A stretch of 20,358 bases of DNA from Victivallales bacterium (lineage in GTDB: Bacteria > Verrucomicrobiota > Lentisphaeria > Oligosphaerales > Oligosphaeraceae). Position 1 is the stretch's first letter; every line of letters begins with the position of its first letter. A program made the translations under genes and the position numbers. The DNA lies in contig JAGCSE010000111.1 in assembly GCA_017964325.1 (NCBI GenBank), positions 1 through 20,358 of the forward strand, written 5' to 3'. This document shows positions 7,348-14,130 of the stretch, piece after piece. The notes below the pieces were generated by a model. It was not told the DNA's origin. It saw only the letters and a list, made by a program, of their open reading frames with translations, and searched no databases.

Positions 7348-10251
7348 ATGCGTAATTCAAAGCTGCCCGAACCGTTGAATGGCAAATGGATATGGGGACC
7401 GTCCGCCTCCGGCGGCTCCTCACCGCACATTCTTTTCCGCAAAGATTTCACGCTTTTTGAAACAGCGGGCATTGCGGAACTATGGATTGCTTCGCCCGCG
7501 CATTTCCAGATTTTCATCAACGGCCGTTTTCTTGCCCACGGTCCAGTTTATCATCCTGCAAACGCCGTCTATGCTTCACGTTATGATATCACCCACCTGC
7601 TTCAGGTCGGCGTGAATTTCATCGCTGTCCATGGTTGGTATGACGGCGTCGCCTGTGCCGCCCACAAGCCTGATGCACCGCTCTTATGGCTACAGGTTTT
7701 CTGCGACAACAAGTCGGTCGCCGCCACGGACAACACATGGTCATGTTTGGCGACGGATTGCTTCATTCCGTTGGGGCTCCGTGCCTCCGCCTCCTGCCCA
7801 GATGTCGAAACAGTCGATTTCAGGAAAATCCCATATCGTTGGCAGACTACACCTTGTAATTATCTCCTCAAGCCATCGCCAACGATCGGCGAAACAACAC
7901 AGGCTTTCTTCTGGATGCCGCCCAAGACCATTCTCCCACTGGAGGACGGTCCGTCGCTTGAAGCAGAAACATCCATCCATACCTCATGGGAAACCAATCA
8001 ACAAGGAACTCCCGTCGCCATCGGCACATACAAACAGAAAAACGATGTATTCACTCTATCGTTTGCTGACTGCATTAAAGACAAATCCCCTAACGGTCTC
8101 TATGCGGCGGAAACCTTCCTCTATTCAACATCCTCTGCTCCTCAGTCTGCACTCTGCATCTGCAATGAGCCTTATAAGCTATTCATCAACAACGAGTTGA
8201 TTAAACAACAAGCCGCTCCGTCGCCAGCCGCCAGAAACGTATCGAACACAACTTTGGGCAGAACGCTCCATCCAGACGAACTCGTCCCATGTAACATGAC
8301 CGTCCAATTGAAAAACGGCTGGAATCGCATTCTCATTCTCCAACATTGCACTCACGCCACTTCCTGCATGACCATCATCTGGGCAGAACTGCCTGATAAC
8401 ACGCTACCTCTGCACCGCAAGCCCGATTTCACATCGCCACATGGCTGGAATCTTGCAGGCCCCCTCAACGCGCCGTTCGCGCTCATCAATCCCGCATTCC
8501 CGTTGGAAAATCTCCCCAAGACGCCGTTCTTGATCGAAGACAGCCGTTCCAACGACATTGCGGCATTCTATCTCGCCTGTGAGTTTAAAACTCAACAAAG
8601 TACTAGTCTTACAAGCTTTACACCACTTCTTCATTCATCTGAAACATATCTCATCGACTTCGGCAAAACCATTTACGGCATCCCAGAAATCACTGTTGCG
8701 GGCGAAGACAGCGATATTGTTGACATTATCATCGGAAATCACCGCTTCCACGATGATATCATCTCCCTCGAAGATGGATGCCGCCGCAATGTCGCAACCG
8801 CCATCCTCCGCAACAGCCTTGAGCCCATCACCTGGCTGCTTGCCTCCCCCGCAGGGTTCCGCTATCTGATGGTCATCGCACGAAAAGCCAAGACCAACAT
8901 CACCATTCGCAACGTCACAGTAAGGACTTCCATCCGCGATGTCTCCACAGACAGTCATTTTTCCTGTTCGGATGAAACACTTAACGCCATCTGGAAGCTC
9001 GGTCAGAATACGCTCGAAATCACCAACCAAAACATCTTCATGGATTCGCCGACAAAAGACCAGGCGCAGTGCATTCCAGATGCCATGATCCAATCATGGT
9101 CCGCCTATTATGTGCAAGGTGCATACGACTCTGCGGCAATTGCCCTTACGACTTTTGCAAAAGCACAGATCGAAACGGGCGAGTTCAACGCCATCGCCCC
9201 GTCGGGCTTCTTCCAAGCAGTCCCGGACTATTCGCTCGCATGGCCCGTCTGGCTTCAACGACATTTCATGCACACAGGGGATATCCATTTCCTCAAGACG
9301 CTCATCCCCGCACTCAACTCCCTCATGGCATATTACAACCAAGTCGCCGTCTCACCAGACGGCCCAATCGGTTCACTCATGCATCTCACCGGAATACAAT
9401 GTTTTCTGGATTACGATCCAAACATCGACCGTGACGGCATTTCCACTGGTCTCAACGGCATCTACTGCCGCGCCCTCCTTGCGGCTTCTTGGCTCATGGA
9501 ACAGGCTGGCCTGCCAGACATCGCACAAACCTACAAAAATCGCGCCGCCACCATCGCCTCACAAATTCGAAAGCTCTGCTGGAATCCAGAAAAAGGACTC
9601 TTTGCGGACTCTTTCCACGACGGCTGCCGTTCCAACTGCCACTCCCCCCAGTCCAACGTCCTTGCCATCTACGGCAGCATTCCAAGCCATGACTGGATTG
9701 ACGGCATCTGGAAGAAGCTTTTCCTTGAAAATGCTCCATACGAACGATTTGTGTCAAAGGAATTCGACAATCCATATTTCCAATACTTCATTCTGGAGGA
9801 TGCCTTTGCATTAGGCAAGTCCGAATGGGGCCTCAATTTCATCGACCGTTATTGGGGAGGCATGGAAAAAGCGGGCGCCACCTCCGCTTGGGAGCTCTTC
9901 TCGCCGGACGCCCCCGAACTCAACAATCGCATCATTTCCATCTGCCAAGGCTACGGAGCCTCTCCAAATGCTTTTCTCATCTCCGAACTCATCGGCATCC
10001 GCCCCGCCGAACCAGGCATGAAAATGATCTATTTCAACCCGCTGCCAGGCAAAGTCACGTGGGCAAAAGCAAGCGTGCCAACGCCAAACGGAACCATCTC
10101 CGTCAACTGGTCGCTCCGTCCCGACGGCGTGTTCGACGCATCCCTCTCCGCAACCTTCCCGCTGGAGGTCATACCCCTCCTCAATCCGGACATCGCCGAA
10201 TCCGCACTCTTCAAAGTCTCTGATAACGTCTCAATTCTTGCCCCAGAATAG
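7348..10251 (+). CDS. GH78 alpha-L-rhamnosidase-like protein
   Basis: A 967-residue protein with the layout of GH78 alpha-L-rhamnosidases: N-terminal beta domains (about residues 1-530, including FQIFINGRFLAHGPVYHP and a second lectin-like portion), the (alpha/alpha)6 catalytic domain (about 535-870), and a C-terminal beta domain. The family would remove terminal L-rhamnose from glycans or glycosides by inversion. The catalytic segment reads DSPTKDQAQCIPD: D566 and D578 sit where GH78 enzymes have conserved Asp, but D571 occupies the position normally held by the general-acid Glu. The base segment GATSAWE is intact (E849). No signal peptide, so it would act in the cytoplasm on imported oligosaccharides or glycosides. 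Flanked by unrelated housekeeping genes, apparently monocistronic. Substrate uncertain because of the altered acid. Confidence 0.85.
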   Translation: MRNSKLPEPLNGKWIWGPSASGGSSPHILFRKDFTLFETAGIAELWIASPAHFQIFINGRFLAHGPVYHPANAVYASRYDITHLLQVGVNFIAVHGWYDGVACAAHKPDAPLLWLQVFCDNKSVAATDNTWSCLATDCFIPLGLRASASCPDVETVDFRKIPYRWQTTPCNYLLKPSPTIGETTQAFFWMPPKTILPLEDGPSLEAETSIHTSWETNQQGTPVAIGTYKQKNDVFTLSFADCIKDKSPNGLYAAETFLYSTSSAPQSALCICNEPYKLFINNELIKQQAAPSPAARNVSNTTLGRTLHPDELVPCNMTVQLKNGWNRILILQHCTHATSCMTIIWAELPDNTLPLHRKPDFTSPHGWNLAGPLNAPFALINPAFPLENLPKTPFLIEDSRSNDIAAFYLACEFKTQQSTSLTSFTPLLHSSETYLIDFGKTIYGIPEITVAGEDSDIVDIIIGNHRFHDDIISLEDGCRRNVATAILRNSLEPITWLLASPAGFRYLMVIARKAKTNITIRNVTVRTSIRDVSTDSHFSCSDETLNAIWKLGQNTLEITNQNIFMDSPTKDQAQCIPDAMIQSWSAYYVQGAYDSAAIALTTFAKAQIETGEFNAIAPSGFFQAVPDYSLAWPVWLQRHFMHTGDIHFLKTLIPALNSLMAYYNQVAVSPDGPIGSLMHLTGIQCFLDYDPNIDRDGISTGLNGIYCRALLAASWLMEQAGLPDIAQTYKNRAATIASQIRKLCWNPEKGLFADSFHDGCRSNCHSPQSNVLAIYGSIPSHDWIDGIWKKLFLENAPYERFVSKEFDNPYFQYFILEDAFALGKSEWGLNFIDRYWGGMEKAGATSAWELFSPDAPELNNRIISICQGYGASPNAFLISELIGIRPAEPGMKMIYFNPLPGKVTWAKASVPTPNGTISVNWSLRPDGVFDASLSATFPLEVIPLLNPDIAESALFKVSDNVSILAPE

Positions 10252-10303
10252 CCGTTTTTCACCATAATCTAGCCAAATGACTCGCTTTTCCGTTTATAAA
10301 AAC

Positions 10304-10331
10304 TTGAACTTCCAGTTTTCCATGTTACATT
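10304..10331 (+). promoter_or_regulatory. Candidate promoter of rplU
   Basis: TTGAAC at 10304-10309 and TACATT at 10326-10331, 16 bases apart, lie in the AT-rich gap after the rhamnosidase-like gene and about 70 bases before rplU. Confidence 0.45.
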
Positions 10332-10403
10332 AAAACACTTATGACAGTTTAATATCCATGCCCCTTGAGGGTACGAAACATTCGAAAACGCGGAGTTCCA
10401 CAC

Positions 10404-10718
10404 ATGTACGCTATTATCAAAACCAGCGGCAAACAGTATAAAGTCGAAGCCGGCACCGTCTTTGACGTTGACAGAGTCGCCGCCAACGAAGGCGATGTCA
10501 TCGACCTTCAGGACTGCATCCTCATGACATCTGACAACGGTCAGCTCAACGTCGGCACGCCCACCATCGCAGGCACCGTCAAAGTCGAAGTCAAAAAACA
10601 TTTCAGAGGCCCCAAACTCATCGTCTTCAAAATGAAAAGACGCAAACGCTCCCGCGTGAAAAACGGCCATCGCCAGGAAATGACCCAACTCGAAGTCAAG
10701 GAAATCGTCCTGGGCTAA
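10404..10718 (+). CDS. rplU: 50S ribosomal protein L21
   Basis: L21 of the large ribosomal subunit, an rRNA-binding protein. The frame is open from 10365, but MYAIIKTSGKQYKVEAG is the standard L21 N-terminus and ATG 10404 has GGAG at 10392-10395, giving 104 residues, the normal length. The C-terminal region KLIVFKMKRRKRSRVKNGHRQ matches the basic L21 signature. In most bacteria rpmA (L27) follows within about 100 bases; here a strong terminator and then tyrS follow instead. Short untranslated leader of about 65 bases after the candidate promoter; no known autogenous RNA motif was identified by eye. Confidence 0.96.
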   Translation: MYAIIKTSGKQYKVEAGTVFDVDRVAANEGDVIDLQDCILMTSDNGQLNVGTPTIAGTVKVEVKKHFRGPKLIVFKMKRRKRSRVKNGHRQEMTQLEVKEIVLG

Positions 10719-10748
10719 AAGACCGTCTGCCTTGATTTGATTATCTCC

Positions 10749-10794
10749 AAGCGAGGGCACAAGCTAAAACTCTTGTCCCCTCGCTTTTCTTTTT
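10749..10794 (+). terminator. Intrinsic terminator after rplU
   Basis: A 15-bp stem, 10749-10763 with 10772-10786 (one C-C mismatch), has an 8-base loop and is followed by TTTTCTTTTT. It ends the rplU transcript before tyrS. Confidence 0.9.
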
Positions 10795-10822
10795 CAAAGA
10801 CTTACACCCCTAAACTCTGACC

Positions 10823-12106
10823 ATGACAAACGCCTTAGACATCCTGAAAGAACGTGGTTTCCTCTACCAGATGACCGATGAACAGACCATGCGCGACCGA
10901 CTCGAAAAAGGCCCCGCGACTTTCTACGTCGGCTTCGATCCCACCGGCAGCAGCCTCCACATCGGGCATCTCCTCCCCATCATGGGCATGCGTTGGCTCC
11001 AAAAGTGCGGCCACCGCCCCATCGCCCTCGTCGGCGGCGGCACAGCCATGATAGGAGACCCATCGGGCAAAACCACCGCAAGGCCTATCATGACCGTCGA
11101 AACCATCGACGAAAACGTCGCCTGCCTCAAGAAGCAGCTATCGCGTTTCCTGGACTTTTCCAATGACAAGGCTCTCCTTCTGAACAACGCCGAATGGCTC
11201 CGCAATCTGAATTTACTCGAATTCCTCCGTGACATCGGCTCCCTCTTCTCCGTCCCGCGCATGCTCGCTCACGAATCCGTCAAGATGCGCCTCGAAACAG
11301 GCCTTTCCTTCCTGGAATTCTCCTACCCGCTCATGCAGGGCTATGATTTCTATATCCTTAATAAGGAATACGGCTGCGAGTTTCAATTCGGCGGGCAGGA
11401 CCAATGGGGCAACATGACGGCCGGAACGGAGCTGACACGCAGAATCGCCAACAAGACCGTCCACGTCGCCACATTCCCGCTTCTTCTCAAGAGCGACGGC
11501 ACGAAATTTGGAAAGACCGCCGGCGGAGCCGTCTGGCTTGATCCGGAACGCACATCCCCATTCAACTACTACCAGTTCTGGCGGAACACGGAAGACAGTG
11601 AAGTCAAGAAGCTCCTCGCACTTTTCACCGCCCTGCCCATGGACGAAGTGAACCGCCTCGGCGACCTCCCCGCCCCCGACATCAACCGCGCAAAGGAGAT
11701 TCTCGCCTACGAAGCCACCGCCCTCGCCCATGGTCACGACGAAGCCATCAAGGCATACGCCGCCGCTGGCAACGAATTCGGCTTCGCGGACAAAGAAAAC
11801 AAAATCCCGACGTCCTCCCGAATCGCCGAAGCATCGGCCATCCAGCTGGAAGCCGACATTCCCACTTTCGACATCACGCAAGCTGAACTGGACGAAGGAC
11901 TTCCGATTTTCATTCTGCTTGCAAAATCCGGCCTCTGCAAGACATCGTCCGACGCTCGCCGTCTCGTCAAAGGCGGTGGTTGCTCCATTGACGACCGCAA
12001 GATTACAGATGAAAAATATCCAATTTCCGCCAATGACTTCGCCGATGGTGCGTTTACTCTAAAAGCAGGCAAGAAAGCCCGCAAACGCATCAGACTCGCT
12101 AAATAA
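10823..12106 (+). CDS. tyrS: Tyrosine--tRNA ligase
   Basis: Class I aminoacyl-tRNA synthetase charging tRNA-Tyr, cytoplasmic. The length of 427 residues is normal for the bacterial (TyrS) type. The HIGH motif is at residues 46-49, the KMSKS equivalent is KFGKT at 228-232, the form expected in TyrS, and the tyrosine-binding segment YDFYIL...CEFQFGGQDQWGN lies between. The last 80 residues form an S4-like RNA-binding domain (SGLCKTSSDARRLVKGGG). No clear Shine-Dalgarno before ATG 10823, but the N-terminus fits the family. No T-box-like leader could be recognised upstream; the rplU terminator sits 30 bases before the start, so the promoter is unclear. It is followed 25 bases later by lpxA. Confidence 0.97.
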   Translation: MTNALDILKERGFLYQMTDEQTMRDRLEKGPATFYVGFDPTGSSLHIGHLLPIMGMRWLQKCGHRPIALVGGGTAMIGDPSGKTTARPIMTVETIDENVACLKKQLSRFLDFSNDKALLLNNAEWLRNLNLLEFLRDIGSLFSVPRMLAHESVKMRLETGLSFLEFSYPLMQGYDFYILNKEYGCEFQFGGQDQWGNMTAGTELTRRIANKTVHVATFPLLLKSDGTKFGKTAGGAVWLDPERTSPFNYYQFWRNTEDSEVKKLLALFTALPMDEVNRLGDLPAPDINRAKEILAYEATALAHGHDEAIKAYAAAGNEFGFADKENKIPTSSRIAEASAIQLEADIPTFDITQAELDEGLPIFILLAKSGLCKTSSDARRLVKGGGCSIDDRKITDEKYPISANDFADGAFTLKAGKKARKRIRLAK

Positions 12107-12131
12107 CCCATAAACATTTAGGGATATCGTC

Positions 12132-12914
12132 ATGAGCATAGACCCAAGAGCCGTCATCGCGCAAGGTGCCAAAATCGGAAACAACGTAAATATCGCGCCT
12201 TACGCCGTCATTGATGAAAACGTCACCATCGGTGACAACTGCCAGATCGGCCCCCATGTCCATCTGACAGGATACATGACCATCGGCAACGGCACGGAAA
12301 TCCACGCTGGAGCCGTCATCGGAGACAAGCCGCAGGACATCAGTTTCGACGATGCAACTGTCAGTTACGTCGATATCGGCGAAAACTGCCGCATCCGTGA
12401 ATACGTCACCATCCACCGCGGCACGGAGCCCGACTCCCATACGGTTGTCGGCAACAACGTCATGCTCATGGCATTCGTACATCTCGGCCACAACTGCCAG
12501 ATCGCCAACGATGTCGTCATCGCCAACGCCACGCTGCTGGCGGGCCGCGTGACTGTCGCGGAGCACGCCGTCATTTCGGGCGGCGTCATGATCCACCAAT
12601 TCGTCCGCGTCGGCCGTCTCGCGATGATCGGCGGCGGCAATGCCGTCACACAGGACGTTCCGCCGTTTTGCCTCATGCAGGACAGCTGCATCCAAGGCAG
12701 CAACGCCATCGGACTCCGCCGCGCCAACATGAGCGACATCGCCCGCAATTCCATCCATGACGCCGTCAAAATCTACTTCTTCCAGCAGCTCGCCCGTATG
12801 GGAGCCGTCGAAGAAATCCAAAAATCATGCGCCCCCTGCCCTGAACTGCAGGAATTCATCGATTTCGTCCTCACGACGAAGCGCGGCATCACCTCCGGAC
12901 GCCCCCTGAAATAG
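12132..12914 (+). CDS. lpxA: Acyl-ACP--UDP-N-acetylglucosamine O-acyltransferase
   Basis: First enzyme of lipid A synthesis: transfers a hydroxyacyl chain from ACP to UDP-GlcNAc in the cytoplasm. The 260 residues match the family. Residues 1-190 are hexapeptide repeats of the left-handed beta helix ([20 protein letters not shown] and others). The HxxH catalytic region is H117-L-G-H120, where H120 corresponds to E. coli His125. [10 protein letters not shown] and [14 protein letters not shown] are LpxA-specific loops. A C-terminal helical domain of about 65 residues completes it. AGGGAT at 12119-12124 precedes ATG 12132. Usual partners lpxD, fabZ and lpxB are absent; here it forms a pair with tyrS. 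Its presence indicates an LPS-type outer membrane. Confidence 0.96.
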   Translation: MSIDPRAVIAQGAKIGNNVNIAPYAVIDENVTIGDNCQIGPHVHLTGYMTIGNGTEIHAGAVIGDKPQDISFDDATVSYVDIGENCRIREYVTIHRGTEPDSHTVVGNNVMLMAFVHLGHNCQIANDVVIANATLLAGRVTVAEHAVISGGVMIHQFVRVGRLAMIGGGNAVTQDVPPFCLMQDSCIQGSNAIGLRRANMSDIARNSIHDAVKIYFFQQLARMGAVEEIQKSCAPCPELQEFIDFVLTTKRGITSGRPLK

Positions 12915-13060
12915 CCTCTGAAACGCCCTTTGCACGATTTTTTACGATTGATTTGTTTTTTCTTTCAATAATTTCTTCAATCATTTCGTTATTTTACTGT
13001 TCGATTTTTTTAATTCAATTATATCAATACATAAAAAAACTCCAGCAAAAGGACTCTACC

Positions 13061-13711
13061 ATGCGTAAATGTTTCACCTTAATCGAACTGCTCGTCGTCA
13101 TCGGCATCATCGCCGTTCTGGCCGCCATGCTGATGCCAGCCCTCGGCAAGGCGCGTGAATCCGCCAACCAAATCGACTGCACGAACAACCTCTCCAACAT
13201 CGGCAAGGCACTGTTCATCTATGCGCAGGACAACAGAAGCAATTTCCCTGTCCAATCATCTGGCGACGATGCGGACTGGGAACATTCCCACAACGACCAT
13301 GGCCTTTATTTCCTCGGCTATACGGGCTACATGGACACCACCAAAATCCTCCTCTGCCGTTCCGCCAAACAGAAAACCTTTGAAAACTACAACTCCGCCC
13401 CCACCAGCGCAGTCAGCTATGAAATCTCCGCAGATGGCAAATCCACGGAAAAATGCAGCTACCTCTACTATGCTGGATTCAACACCGACGAACTGACCTC
13501 TAACGAAGGTTTCGTCCGCGACAAGAACAAAGATCACAAGAATCTTGGCAACGTCCTCTATGGTGACAGCCACGTCCAGAAACAAGTCGTCGGCGCCAAA
13601 TCACAAGAAAAATGGTACGAAGTCGATGGTAAATTCGGCATCACCGAATATTTCAGCGACGGCGACGGCGCTGATCTCGATGTCAAGGAACATCAGAACT
13701 CGCTTTGGTAA
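13061..13711 (+). CDS. Type II secretion/pilin-like protein with H-X9-DG motif
   Basis: A 216-residue pseudopilin. The N-terminus [20 protein letters not shown] is a type IV pilin/pseudopilin methylation and membrane helix region (FTLIE with Glu at +5), which a prepilin peptidase would cleave before Phe5. Residue 4 is Cys rather than the usual Gly. A helix follows ([32 protein letters not shown]), then a globular domain, ending with [12 protein letters not shown], the H-X9-D(G) motif of the DUF1559-type family abundant in Lentisphaerota, Planctomycetes and Verrucomicrobia. The frame is open from 12953, but ATG 13061 has AAAGGA at 13048-13053 and gives the right N-terminus. No secretion or pilus machinery genes are nearby, so its partner is unknown; it probably sits in the inner membrane or an envelope fibre. 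Confidence 0.9.
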   Translation: MRKCFTLIELLVVIGIIAVLAAMLMPALGKARESANQIDCTNNLSNIGKALFIYAQDNRSNFPVQSSGDDADWEHSHNDHGLYFLGYTGYMDTTKILLCRSAKQKTFENYNSAPTSAVSYEISADGKSTEKCSYLYYAGFNTDELTSNEGFVRDKNKDHKNLGNVLYGDSHVQKQVVGAKSQEKWYEVDGKFGITEYFSDGDGADLDVKEHQNSLW

Positions 13712-13726
13712 TTGACATTACATGAC

Positions 13727-13762
13727 AAAATCCCGCAGGATTTTTCCTGCGGGATTTTTTTT
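13727..13762 (+). terminator. Intrinsic terminator after the pseudopilin gene
   Basis: A perfect 14-bp stem, 13727-13740 with 13745-13758, has a TTTT loop and a run of eight T (13755-13762). It closes the pseudopilin gene before the trpB2 regulatory region. Confidence 0.95.
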
Positions 13763-13826
13763 GCGCGTCTCTGTCACTCCGCAACTCCGCATTAAAAATC
13801 GCCATCTGGAGAAAAATGACATTTTT

Positions 13827-13845
13827 TGTCAAATGTCATTTGACA
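13827..13845. promoter_or_regulatory. Perfect 19-bp palindrome over the trpB2 -35 box (candidate operator)
   Basis: TGTCAAATGTCATTTGACA is a perfect inverted repeat of 9-bp arms around a single T. Its right arm contains the TTGACA used as the -35 box. A second, overlapping short inverted repeat (TGACA 13817-13821 with TGTCA 13827-13831) lies just upstream. The overlap with the promoter suggests a repressor site. It does not resemble the E. coli TrpR operator consensus, so the regulator is unknown. Confidence 0.6.
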
Positions 13846-13867
13846 TCTCAATCAAGCGTATTATTTT
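13840..13867 (+). promoter_or_regulatory. Promoter of the trp leader and trpB2
   Basis: A perfect -35 TTGACA at 13840-13845 and TATTTT at 13862-13867 are 16 bases apart. An alternative -10, TATTAT at 13859-13864, would have a too-short 13-base spacer. Transcription would start near 13874, about 30 bases before the leader ORF. Confidence 0.6.
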
Positions 13868-13902
13868 ATTTTTATCAATAACAAAGCAATCCACACATAC
13901 AA

Positions 13903-13968
13903 ATGCAGCATCAGCTCAACAACGCAATCAGCTTCTATTGGTCCTGGCGACGCTCCGTCACGGCCTAA
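13903..13968 (+). CDS. Tryptophan-rich leader peptide (trpL-like)
   Basis: A 21-codon ORF, ATG 13903 to TAA 13966-13968, whose middle reads FYWSWRRS: two TGG codons at 13939-13941 and 13945-13947 followed by two Arg. E. coli trpL has WWRTS in the corresponding place. The ORF lies between a promoter and an intrinsic terminator, upstream of a tryptophan synthase beta gene, which is the arrangement of ribosome-mediated attenuation. A ribosome waiting for charged tRNA-Trp would stall here and change folding of the downstream RNA. No Shine-Dalgarno is visible, but several real genes in this window also lack one. The ORF is short, so the call depends on context rather than on homology. Confidence 0.7.
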   Translation: MQHQLNNAISFYWSWRRSVTA

Positions 13969-14085
13969 CTGTTTGCGCATGCATCCCAAAGCTGACATCC
14001 TGCAAAAACATCATAAAAGGTCGGGGCGGATTAAACCAAAACGTTTAACCCGCCCTTTTTGTGTCTTCGTGACGGAGCTTTTTTT
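13952..14085 (+). promoter_or_regulatory. Long-range RNA helix ending in a second T-tract
   Basis: GCTCCGTCAC at 13952-13961, within the leader ORF just after the Trp codons, is the exact reverse complement of GTGACGGAGC at 14069-14078, which is followed at once by seven T (14079-14085). Two further pairs (G13962-C14068, G13963-T14067 wobble) extend it to 12 bp. It encloses the attenuator hairpin and could act as a second, ribosome-sensitive terminator or as a clamp. Confidence 0.5.
14024..14060 (+). terminator. Attenuator terminator of the trpB2 leader
   Basis: A 13-bp stem, 14024-14036 with 14043-14055 (one A-C mismatch), has the loop CAAAAC and is followed by TTTTT (14056-14060). It sits after the Trp leader ORF and 70 bases before trpB2, so transcription must pass it to reach the gene. 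A possible antiterminator pairs TCCGTC (13954-13959, at the leader's 3' end) with GGCGGA (14025-14030) in its left arm. Confidence 0.8.
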
Positions 14086-14130
14086 ATTCAATCAATATTT
14101 TATAGAAAAAACAAGAGAAAGGAAACGACA

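Noticed and set aside
10719..10822. T-box or tyrosine leader before tyrS
   Set aside because: No T-box sequence, no Tyr-rich ORF; the only structure there is the rplU terminator.
12099..12821. 240-residue minus-strand frame with Asp/Val repeats
   Set aside because: Antisense to lpxA; the apparent repeat pattern mirrors the hexapeptide repeats of LpxA.
13722..14048. 108-codon + strand frame across the trpB2 leader region
   Set aside because: It starts inside the pseudopilin terminator and runs through the promoter, palindrome and attenuator with AT-rich non-coding composition. The short Trp leader ORF in another frame explains the region better.
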